A DNA stretch of 21,658 nucleotides from Planctomycetota bacterium (GTDB lineage Bacteria > Planctomycetota > UBA11346), in NCBI GenBank assembly GCA_947470885.1, contig CANIXE010000008.1, positions 1 through 21,658 on the forward strand. The letters run 5' to 3'. Positions 15,463 through 21,658 of the stretch are shown here, in pieces. Below the pieces are notes generated by a model. It was not told the origin of the DNA, did no database searches, and worked only from the letters and a program-made list of their open reading frames with translations. The translations under genes were made by a program, and so were the position numbers. The number at the start of each line of letters is the position of its first letter. Position 1 is the stretch's first letter.

Positions 15463-16889
15463 CTCCCACCCTTCCCGATGTTTTCGCCGGCAAACACGTC
15501 CATCTGTTGGGCATCGGCGGGGCCGGAATGTCCGCCCTGGTCCCCCTGCTCCTCGCCCGGGGCGCCCAGGTGAGCGGCTGTGATCCCGCCATTTCGGGCG
15601 TGATCGACGGCCTGCGGACCCAGGGCGTGGCCATCGCCACCACCCACGATCCCGCCCACGCCGCCGAGGCCGACCTGCTGGTCCACACCGCCGCCATCCC
15701 CCAGGATCATCCGGAGCTCGCCGCTGGCCGGGCCCGGGGCATCCCGGTGCTGGGCCGGGGGGAATGCCTGGCCCGGCTGATGCAGGGGCGCACCACCCTG
15801 GCGGTGTCCGGCAGCCACGGCAAAACCAGCACCACCTGGATGCTGGGCCACCTGCTGCAACACGGGGACGTGGATCCCCTGGTGATGGTGGGGGGCACCG
15901 TCGCCAGCCTGGGGGGCGGAGCGCGCATCGGCCAAGGTCCCTGCGTGGTGGAGGCCGACGAATCCGACGGCAGCTTCGCCCGGATCGACGCCGATGTCGC
16001 GGTGGTCACCAATCTGGACCACGAGCACCTGCGTCACTACGGCACCTTCCGCGCCCTGGAGGACGCCTTCAACGCCTGGCTGCGCCGGGTGCCCGCAGAC
16101 GGCCTGGTGATCGTCCCCGCCGCCACCCTGGCGGATCGGGTGCTGACGGGCGTCCGGGCCCAGGTCGTCACCTGCGGCCTGGACCTGGGGGACGTCCACG
16201 TCCAAGATCTCAAGGCCGAGGCCGAAGGCAGCCGCTTCCGGATCATCGCCCACGGCGAGGACCTGGGTGAGGTTGTCCTGGGGATCCCCGGTGTGCACAT
16301 GGTCCACAACGCCCTGATGGCGGTGGCCGCCGCCCGCCATCTGCGCCCAAACCTGAAGCCCCAGGCCCTGGCCACCTGCGAACGGGTGCGCCGGCGCTTC
16401 ACCGTCCACGCCACCACCCGGGGCATCCGCGTAGTCGAAGACTACGGCCACCACCCCGCCGAGGTCCGGGCCACCATCGCCGCCGCCCGCCTGGCGGGGG
16501 GCAAGGTCCACGTCCTGTTCCAGCCCCACCGCTGGACCCGCACCGCCGACTGCTTCGCCGCCTTCACCGAGGCCTTCGACCAGGCCCATCGCCTGGCCCT
16601 GTTGCCGGTGTACGCCGCCGGCGAAACGCCCATCGCCGGCGCTTCCTCGGCGGATCTGGCCAAGGCCCTGGTCGGCCGCCGGGCCATCGCCGGCGACGAG
16701 CCCGCCAGTGTCCTCGCCACCGCCAATCGCACCCAGGCGATCCGTCACCTGCTGGCCGCCGCCAATCCTGGAGACACCGTGCTGATCCTGGGGGCCGGTG
16801 ATGTCGGCTCCCTCGCCGGTGCGGTCCAGCGCCAGATCGCCGGCACCGCCACCACCCTCATTCTTGGGGATCCCCATGGCCACTCCTGA
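15459..16889 (+). CDS. murC: UDP-MurNAc:L-alanine ligase MurC
   Basis: The product is 476 residues. It has the MurC N-terminal dinucleotide-like fold HLLGIGGAGMSAL (15-27), P-loop SGSHGKTSTT (117-126), VEADESDGSF (164-173), TNLDHEHLRHYG (184-195), EDYGHHPAEV (327-336) and FQPHRWTRT (354-362). It adds L-Ala to UDP-MurNAc, the first amino acid of the stem peptide. ATG 15459 overlaps the murG stop as ATGA, and the stop overlaps murB by 14 bases. Length and motifs are typical. Placing murC directly before murB couples consecutive steps of the pathway, although MurB acts first. Confidence 0.96.
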   Translation: MTPTLPDVFAGKHVHLLGIGGAGMSALVPLLLARGAQVSGCDPAISGVIDGLRTQGVAIATTHDPAHAAEADLLVHTAAIPQDHPELAAGRARGIPVLGRGECLARLMQGRTTLAVSGSHGKTSTTWMLGHLLQHGDVDPLVMVGGTVASLGGGARIGQGPCVVEADESDGSFARIDADVAVVTNLDHEHLRHYGTFRALEDAFNAWLRRVPADGLVIVPAATLADRVLTGVRAQVVTCGLDLGDVHVQDLKAEAEGSRFRIIAHGEDLGEVVLGIPGVHMVHNALMAVAAARHLRPNLKPQALATCERVRRRFTVHATTRGIRVVEDYGHHPAEVRATIAAARLAGGKVHVLFQPHRWTRTADCFAAFTEAFDQAHRLALLPVYAAGETPIAGASSADLAKALVGRRAIAGDEPASVLATANRTQAIRHLLAAANPGDTVLILGAGDVGSLAGAVQRQIAGTATTLILGDPHGHS

Positions 16890-17880
16890 GCGCCTGTCCC
16901 AGGGCCTGCACGCCCGCAATCCCGTGGCGATCCGCCAGCTTGCCGAACTGACCACCTTCCGCATCGGCGGCCCCGCCACCGTGGTCACCGTCGAAGATCG
17001 TTCGGATCTGCCGGAGCTGCTGGGGCAGCCCCACCGCTGGCTGGGCCGGGGCGCGAATCTGTTGGTGGGGGATGCGGGGATTCCCGAACTGGTCCTTCGC
17101 CTGGGTGAGCTGTTCTCCCGCCTGGAAATCCACCCCGTGGTGGACGGCAAGGCGCTGGTCTGCGTCGGCGGCGGCTACGACCTGGCCAAGCTCATCAATG
17201 CCACGGTGGCCGCCGGCCTGGCCGGACCGGAAGGCCTGGCGGGCGTCCCCGCCACCGTGGGGGGCGCCCTACGGATGAATGCCGGCACCAGCACCTGCTG
17301 GATGCTCGACTGGGTCAGTCGGGTCGAAGTGGTCCGCCCGGGAAACACCGTGCCGGAATGGATCGAGCGCCGGGACATCCCCGCCGGGTACCGGCACAGC
17401 GGCCTGCCCGACGGCACCTTGTACCTGGGTTGCGAAATGCTCCTCGCCCCGGGGGATCCCGCAGCGTTGAAGGCCACCGCCGCCCGCTTGAAGCAGGCCA
17501 AGGCCGCGACCCAGCCCCTAACCTTGCCCAGCGCCGGCTGCGTGTTCCGCAATCCCGCGCCCAGCATCCCTGCGGGGAAGCTCATCGATGAACTGGGCTT
17601 GAAGGGCCTGCGCATCGGCGGCGCGGAAATCAGCCCGGTCCACGCGAATTTCATCGTCAATCCCGAGCGCACCGCCCAGGCCGCCGACGTCGCCGCCCTG
17701 GTCCACCGGATCCGCACCACCGCCCAGCAGGAGCGGAGCATCGACCTGCGGATGGAGGTCGAGGTCTGGAACGTCCCCGAACTGGCGGATGCCGGCGCCG
17801 CCCTGCTGCCCGACCTGCGACCCACGGCCCACCCGGCAAAACCCGGGTTTTCCGTCTTGGCTTCCCCGGCAACCCTCTGA
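16876..17880 (+). CDS. murB: UDP-N-acetylenolpyruvoylglucosamine reductase MurB (Cys-variant active site)
   Basis: The product is 334 residues. FAD-binding motifs are LTTFRIGGPA (25-34), GRGANLLVGD (57-66) and GLAGVPATVGGALRMNAG (120-137). GYRHSG (171-176) and PSAGCVFRNP (218-227) follow, with HANFIVNP and the C-terminal catalytic Glu region LRMEVEVW (E294/E296). MurB reduces enolpyruvyl-UDP-GlcNAc to UDP-MurNAc with NADPH. The general-acid position, Ser in many MurB proteins, is C222 here; the lack of the extra type I insert suggests type II. ATG 16876 lies in the murC tail; an in-frame GTG at 16798 would add an unlikely Pro-rich leader. The C-terminal 30 residues after VWNVPELAD are not conserved. 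Confidence 0.94.
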   Translation: MATPERLSQGLHARNPVAIRQLAELTTFRIGGPATVVTVEDRSDLPELLGQPHRWLGRGANLLVGDAGIPELVLRLGELFSRLEIHPVVDGKALVCVGGGYDLAKLINATVAAGLAGPEGLAGVPATVGGALRMNAGTSTCWMLDWVSRVEVVRPGNTVPEWIERRDIPAGYRHSGLPDGTLYLGCEMLLAPGDPAALKATAARLKQAKAATQPLTLPSAGCVFRNPAPSIPAGKLIDELGLKGLRIGGAEISPVHANFIVNPERTAQAADVAALVHRIRTTAQQERSIDLRMEVEVWNVPELADAGAALLPDLRPTAHPAKPGFSVLASPATL

Positions 17881-17905
17881 TCCTCCTGCCACTCCCGGAT
17901 CTGTC

Positions 17906-18838
17906 ATGCTCATCGATGTGATTTTCGGCGGCCCCGGCCGCGAAGCCGCTGTCAGCCGCTGTTCAGGCACCGCCATCGCCGCCGGCCTGCGCCGGGTCGG
18001 TCACGACGTGGTGGAAATCGACCTGCCCGGCCGCCTGGACCCCGCCCGTCTGCGCTCTGGGGCGGTGGCGTTCAACATCGTCCACGGCACCTACGGCGAG
18101 GACGGCACCCTCCAGGCCGAACTCGAGGCCCTGGGCAAGACCTACGTCGGTTCCAATGCCGCGGCCAGCGCCCTGTGCATGGACAAGGAAGCCACCAAAC
18201 AGCGCCTGGCCGCCGCCGGCCTGCGGGTGCCCTGGGGCGCCGCCGTGGATCTGGGTGCGCCGTTCACCACCCAGGATCTCAAGTTGCCCCACCACGGGCC
18301 CCTGGTCCTGAAACCCCGTCGGGACGGCAGCTCCGTCGGCCTGCGGATGGTGCCCAATCCCAGTTTCGTGCTGCCCGCGGTGGAGGAGCTGATCCGCGAG
18401 GTGGGCGCCCAGCCGTACCTGATCGAGGAACGCCTGCCCGGCCCGGAATACACCGTGGCGGTGCTGGATGACGGCCGCGGTCCCCAGGCCCTACCCCCCA
18501 TCGCGGTGATCCCCGCCGCCGGCGTCTACGACTACCAGGCCAAGTACCACCGGGACGACACCCAGTACGTGCCCGTCGCCGATTCGACCCTGGCCGCAAC
18601 GTTGGGGGCCATCGCCGTTCAGGCCTTTGCCGCCTGCGGCTGCCGGGATGTCGCCCGGGCCGACCTGATGCGGACCACCGACGGCGAATTCGCGGTGCTG
18701 GAAATCAACACCCTGCCCGGTTTCACCGACCACAGCCTGACCCCCAAGGCCGCCGCCGCCGCCGGGATCACCTTCGACGCCCTCTGCGATCTGCTGGCCC
18801 GGCGGGCCGCCAGCCGCGCCAACGCAGGAGCCGCCTGA
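17906..18838 (+). CDS. ddl: D-alanine:D-alanine ligase Ddl
   Basis: The 310-residue ATP-grasp ligase begins MLIDVIFGGPGREAAVSRCS, with E13 matching the substrate-contacting Glu of the usual GGxSxEREVS motif. It has NIVHGTYGEDG (57-67), VGSNAAASALCMDK (81-94), LVLKPRRDGSSVG (133-145, ATP-contact K136), YQAKYH (210-215), the metal-binding D253 region and EINTLPGFTDHSLTPKAA (266-283). It makes D-Ala-D-Ala for MurF. ATG 17906 is 25 bases after murB; the frame is open farther upstream but only as murB shadow. The sequence CAGGAG near its 3' end (18825-18830) is the Shine-Dalgarno of ftsQ, whose ATG overlaps the stop as TGATG. Confidence 0.95.
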   Translation: MLIDVIFGGPGREAAVSRCSGTAIAAGLRRVGHDVVEIDLPGRLDPARLRSGAVAFNIVHGTYGEDGTLQAELEALGKTYVGSNAAASALCMDKEATKQRLAAAGLRVPWGAAVDLGAPFTTQDLKLPHHGPLVLKPRRDGSSVGLRMVPNPSFVLPAVEELIREVGAQPYLIEERLPGPEYTVAVLDDGRGPQALPPIAVIPAAGVYDYQAKYHRDDTQYVPVADSTLAATLGAIAVQAFAACGCRDVARADLMRTTDGEFAVLEINTLPGFTDHSLTPKAAAAAGITFDALCDLLARRAASRANAGAA

Positions 18839-19914
18839 TGTCGCGCAACTGGGACAACCACAACGCCGCCGCCAAACCTTCCCGGGAAGAGCAGGAAGCA
18901 GCCCGGGAATTGGTGGCCGCCGCCCAGCGCCAGCGGGGGGAATCGGATTTCACCGCCGATGATGAAGCCCCGGAAGCCCGCTCGGCCCTCATCGGCGTCC
19001 CCGCCGGTCCAGGCACACGGTTCACGCCCTGGCGGGTCGCCGCGGTGATTCTCACCGGCCTCAGCCTGTGGCTGATCGCCGCCGCCGTGGCCGCCGCCCC
19101 GAATCCCCGGCCGGTGAGCGGCCTGGCGGTGGTCTGGGGCGATGGCCCGCGAATTCCTGACGCCGCGATCCTGGCGATGATCAACCGCTTCCCGGATGCC
19201 GCCCGGCTGAACCAGCCCAACGATTTCATCCTCGACCACCTGGCGACCCACCTCCGAGCCCAGCCCGGAGTCGCCGAGGTGAAGCAGATCCGCCTGGTCC
19301 ACATCCGCGGTCCGGTGCAGGCCATCGTCCGCGCCAAGGGCAAGGCGCCGGCCCTGGTGAACGTCAACGGCGTGACCCGCAAACTGGAGGTCACCCTCGC
19401 CCTCCGCCAACCGTTCCTGCCCGGCGTTTTGCACGACGGCACCCGAGTCTGGCTGGACAAGGAAGGCCGGGTCCTACCCGGCAACCTGCCCGGTCCCGGC
19501 CCTGGCCGGCCGGTGGTCCGGGCCATCGAACGGAGCGGCGGCGCCACCTTGAAGCAGGTCGCCGACCTGTGGAGCCTGATCGGCGACCAGGTGGAACGGG
19601 GCCTGATCACCGATCTGGTCTGCGCCGAGTTATTGGACACCCCCACCACCGGCATGCCCGCCCCGGCCCAGGGCCTGGTGGCCGTCCTCCGGGGCGGCGG
19701 GCGGATCCTCGTCGGCCGCCCCGAAGAAGAACGCTTCGGCGTGACTCTGGAGGACAAAGCCCGGAACATCGTCCACACCCTGCGCTGCCAGGGTGATCCG
19801 GCGCGCATCGCCACCTTGAACGTCCGCTTCCGGGAACCGGCCTACACCCTCCGTTCCACCTCCGGCGGCGGGCCCATCGATCCGGGGGCCACTGCGCCCG
19901 TCCGCCCCCACTAA
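18838..19914 (+). CDS. ftsQ: FtsQ-like division protein (divergent)
   Basis: The product is 358 residues: a charged cytoplasmic N-terminus of about 65 residues, one membrane helix (about 66-87, VAAVILTGLSLWLIAAAVAAA), then a periplasmic part. The region after the helix (GLAVVWGDGPRIPDAAILAMINR) fits the start of a POTRA domain. The stretch LRAQPGVAEVKQIRLVHIRG followed by VNGVTRK and WLDKEGRVLPG resembles the FtsQ pattern of inner strand, loop and LVDxxGxxF-like motif. The call leans heavily on topology and on its place between ddl and ftsA. FtsQ recruits FtsL/FtsB and the FtsW-FtsI synthase. A strong Shine-Dalgarno (AGGAG, 18826-18830) precedes the ATG. The C-terminal tail (from RSTSGGGP) is low complexity. 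Confidence 0.75.
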   Translation: MSRNWDNHNAAAKPSREEQEAARELVAAAQRQRGESDFTADDEAPEARSALIGVPAGPGTRFTPWRVAAVILTGLSLWLIAAAVAAAPNPRPVSGLAVVWGDGPRIPDAAILAMINRFPDAARLNQPNDFILDHLATHLRAQPGVAEVKQIRLVHIRGPVQAIVRAKGKAPALVNVNGVTRKLEVTLALRQPFLPGVLHDGTRVWLDKEGRVLPGNLPGPGPGRPVVRAIERSGGATLKQVADLWSLIGDQVERGLITDLVCAELLDTPTTGMPAPAQGLVAVLRGGGRILVGRPEEERFGVTLEDKARNIVHTLRCQGDPARIATLNVRFREPAYTLRSTSGGGPIDPGATAPVRPH

Positions 19915-19920
19915 GCCGCC

Positions 19921-21228
19921 ATGAGCTCCCCCACCGTCACCCTGCACCAGGACATGGATCCCCGGGACCTCCTGGTGGTGGTCCTGATCGGCGCCCACCG
20001 CCTGGTGGCCCTCCTGGGCTGTCTCCACGCGACCATGGGCGCCCGCACCCTGGACAGCCGAGAATTGGCGGTGGATTGGCATGACCTGGAAGAAATCGAC
20101 CAGCGGGCCAAGCTGAAGGAAGTGGTCCGCCTGGTCTGCGCCAAGCACGATGTGGAGCCCCAGGGGATCTTCATTTCCTTCTCCGACATCCGGGTCGGTT
20201 CCCGCCTGGTGGACGGCCAGGTCAATTTCCCCGGCGTGCCCCACGCCATCACCCGCCACGAGATGGACTGGGCCCTGCGCCTGGCGGAAGAAAAACCCCT
20301 GGGCACCGACGAGGAACTCATCGATCTCGTTCCCGTGGGCTGGTCGACCCACGGCCAAGTCTCCCGCTCCACCATCTCGGCCACGGATCTGCTCCAGCAG
20401 AAACGCACCTACCCCCTGGGAGTCGAGTGCCAGGGCCTGTCCTGCCACGCCCTCCAGATCATCGGCGCCGTCGGCCAGAAGGAGCAGCTGTCCCGCCTGG
20501 TGCAATCCGCCGGATTCTCCTGTGAAGGGGTGATCGCCCAGCCCGCCGCCTTGTACCGGGGCATCGCCTCGTCCCTGGAAGGCCACAGCTCGCTGATCAT
20601 CGACTGCGGCGCCAAGCACACCAGTTTCCTGATCCGCCTGGGGGACCGGCTAGTCCAGGTCCGCACCTTCGAATACGGCGGCGACGACATCACCAAGCGG
20701 ATCGCTGACAACCTGGGCCTCAACTGGGACCAGGCAGAAAAGCTCAAGCGCCAGGTGAACATCCTCCCCGGAGGCGAAGCCGCGGAACCCGGGGCCAAGG
20801 TCATCCCCTTCCACGCTAAAGGCCAGCAGACCATCTTCGCCACCATCCAGGCCGAGGTGGACACTTTGTTGCCGGAAGTGGCGAAGATCTGCCGGGATGC
20901 CATCAACGAATTCTTCACCGCCCGGGCCCAGGAATTCATCGACGACCCGAACCATCCCCTGCCCAAGAAGTGCCAGATCCACTTGGTGGGCCGGGCCAGT
21001 CAGCTCGCCGGACTGACCACCGTGCTGGAGACCATCTTCACCCACAAGGTGATCCTGGGCAGCGGCAAGGCCAATCGCAACGTCGGCGACGAACTGTCCG
21101 GCCTGATGCTCACCGGCCTGCTGGTGTCCGCCGTCGACCAGCGCCGCCAACACCAGGCCCGGGAAGGCCGGGGCCTCAGTCAGCACCTCCGCACCGCCTG
21201 GGCCTGGCTGATCCGCCCGGTGGAGTGA
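19921..21228 (+). CDS. ftsA: Actin-like division protein FtsA (divergent nucleotide site)
   Basis: The product is 435 residues with FtsA/actin-fold features: an N-terminal phosphate-1 strand-turn (VVVLIGAHRLVALLG, 19-33), a 1C-like region (about 100-180), phosphate-2 SLIIDCGAKHTSFLI (224-238, D228), EYGGDDITKRIA (251-262), a C-terminal HLVGRASQLAGL segment, and a terminal amphipathic Trp-rich helix (AWAWLIRPVE) like the membrane-targeting helix of FtsA. FtsA tethers FtsZ to the membrane. The phosphate-1 Asp of the usual DIGT/S motif is Leu (L22), so ATP handling may differ. ATG 19921 is 6 bases after ftsQ. The stop overlaps the start of a 47-codon ORF as TGATG. ftsZ does not follow; murJ does. 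Confidence 0.85.
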   Translation: MSSPTVTLHQDMDPRDLLVVVLIGAHRLVALLGCLHATMGARTLDSRELAVDWHDLEEIDQRAKLKEVVRLVCAKHDVEPQGIFISFSDIRVGSRLVDGQVNFPGVPHAITRHEMDWALRLAEEKPLGTDEELIDLVPVGWSTHGQVSRSTISATDLLQQKRTYPLGVECQGLSCHALQIIGAVGQKEQLSRLVQSAGFSCEGVIAQPAALYRGIASSLEGHSSLIIDCGAKHTSFLIRLGDRLVQVRTFEYGGDDITKRIADNLGLNWDQAEKLKRQVNILPGGEAAEPGAKVIPFHAKGQQTIFATIQAEVDTLLPEVAKICRDAINEFFTARAQEFIDDPNHPLPKKCQIHLVGRASQLAGLTTVLETIFTHKVILGSGKANRNVGDELSGLMLTGLLVSAVDQRRQHQAREGRGLSQHLRTAWAWLIRPVE

Positions 21229-21371
21229 TGAGGTCCGGGAGCGCTGAGCGCCTGCTCGGCATCGGTACGATGACGCATTTCCCAAGCCCACGGTTTGTGC
21301 AGCCCATCACGTCTCCAATGCCGAGCTGGCGCTCGGCGCTCCGGCCACCGCCCGCCAACGACTCCCCATGA
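21228..21371 (+). CDS. 47-residue bridging ORF across the ftsA/murJ REP element
   Basis: The ATG at 21228 overlaps the ftsA stop as TGATG. The frame stays open for 47 codons through the whole repeat and ends at TGA 21369-21371, overlapping the murJ ATG (21368) as ATGA. The peptide begins MRSGSAERLLGIGTM and ends PPANDSP; no domain or membrane segment is visible. murJ has no Shine-Dalgarno of its own just upstream, so reading through this ORF could be how ribosomes reach it (inference). Confidence 0.4.
   Translation: MRSGSAERLLGIGTMTHFPSPRFVQPITSPMPSWRSALRPPPANDSP
21235..21344 (+). repeat. REP-like paired element, copy 3 (ftsA/murJ junction)
   Basis: The left arm has GCTGAG-CGCCTG-CTCGGC (21243-21260, one mismatch) and the right arm GCCGAG-CTGGCG-CTCGGC (21320-21337). 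The arms are inverted over about 28 bases (CCGGGAGCGC... versus ...GGCGCTCCGG) and separated by about 49 bases of unrelated sequence. This is the same family as the elements at 10464-10531 and 10637-10695, with a longer spacer. Confidence 0.8.
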
Positions 21372-21658
21372 CACCCGGCCAGCTCGCCCGCAAGGCCGCC
21401 ACCGTCAGCGGCTGGACCCTCGCCAGCCGGATCCTCGGCCTGGTCCGGGACCGCCTGTGGGCCGGGGTCGCCGGGGGCAGCCCGCTCCTGGATGCGTTCC
21501 TTGCGGCATTCCAATTGCCCAACTTGCTGCGCAACCTGTTCGGCGAAGGCGCCCTGTCCTCTGCCGTCATTCCCCGCTATGCACAATTGCGGGAAAAAGA
21601 TCCCGCCGCCGCCGAACGCTTCGCCGGGGCAGTGGTGGCCCGCCTGGCGGTGTTCCTC
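21368..21658 (+). CDS. murJ: Lipid II flippase MurJ (MviN), 5' part only
   Basis: The window ends after 97 codons of an open frame. The N-terminus matches MurJ closely: SGWTLASRILGLVRDRLWAG, then DAFLAAFQLPNLLRNLFGEGALSSAVIPRYAQL. The latter is the DAFxxAFxLPNLLRxLFGEGALS signature of the first two helices, including the lumen-facing Arg residues. MurJ, a MOP-superfamily transporter with about 14 helices, flips lipid II to the periplasm. Its start overlaps the preceding 47-codon ORF as ATGA. Finding it directly after ftsA is unusual, since ftsZ normally occupies that place. Confidence 0.94.
   Translation, partial: MTPGQLARKAATVSGWTLASRILGLVRDRLWAGVAGGSPLLDAFLAAFQLPNLLRNLFGEGALSSAVIPRYAQLREKDPAAAERFAGAVVARLAVFL

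Noticed and set aside
15123..17150. 675-codon open frame on the minus strand, and other long antisense frames
   Set aside because: High GC removes stops from antisense frames; the + strand here encodes murG, murC and murB with full motifs.
1..21658. CRISPR arrays, tRNA or rRNA genes, transposase genes, phage genes
   Set aside because: None seen; the only repeats are the REP-like palindromes, the 19-base direct repeat and small hairpins.

Overview
This is a high-GC bacterial window. It is almost entirely a division and cell wall (dcw) gene cluster on the + strand, preceded by a signalling cassette and a divergent tsaD. I cannot name the organism. The presence of ftsL, ftsI, ftsW, ftsQ and ftsA, together with a very divergent FtsA and FtsQ and hairpin repeats between genes, would fit a member of the Verrucomicrobiota/Lentisphaerota side of the PVC group or a proteobacterial relative. 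This is a weak inference and no taxonomic marker settles it.

Layout. (1) 1-1010, minus strand: tsaD (tRNA t6A synthesis), cut by the window edge near its C-terminus. (2) 1134-5091, plus strand: a signalling operon with a CheX-like CheY-P phosphatase, a sensorless histidine kinase, a receiver protein with a degenerate PAS-like tail, a doubtful 69-residue ORF, and a receiver-kinase-receiver hybrid. It ends about 30 bases before a strong hairpin at 5124-5146. (3) 5316-9100: mraZ, an unrecognised 75-residue ORF, rsmH, ftsL and ftsI. (4) 9097-17880: the cytoplasmic and lipid steps of peptidoglycan precursor synthesis (murE, murF, mraY, ftsW, murG, murC, murB). murD is not between mraY and ftsW, where it usually sits. 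(5) 17906-21228: ddl, ftsQ, ftsA. (6) murJ begins at 21368 where ftsZ would normally follow.

The genes supply nearly all steps from UDP-MurNAc to exported and polymerised lipid II: MurB, MurC, MurE, MurF and Ddl make the nucleotide precursor, MraY and MurG make lipid I and II, MurJ flips it, and FtsW/FtsI polymerise and crosslink it at the septum with FtsQ, FtsL and FtsA. Most genes overlap by ATGA, TGATG or a few bases, which implies tight translational coupling.

The most unusual signal is a family of palindromic REP-like elements (core hairpin GCCGAG-6 nt-CTCGGC, outer end GGAGCGC) at three places in the dcw run. Two sit at gene junctions (murE/murF and ftsA/murJ). In both, the inserted DNA is an uninterrupted small ORF whose start overlaps the upstream stop and whose stop overlaps the downstream start as ATGA, so stop-start coupling is kept across the insertion. 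The third lies inside murF and is read in frame, adding about 20 residues to the MurF N-terminal domain. The murE/murF insertion is flanked by a 19-base direct repeat that contains the coupled stop/start and its Shine-Dalgarno sequence. A 69-codon ORF between the receiver gene and the hybrid kinase gene has the same double-ATGA geometry, with different hairpins.
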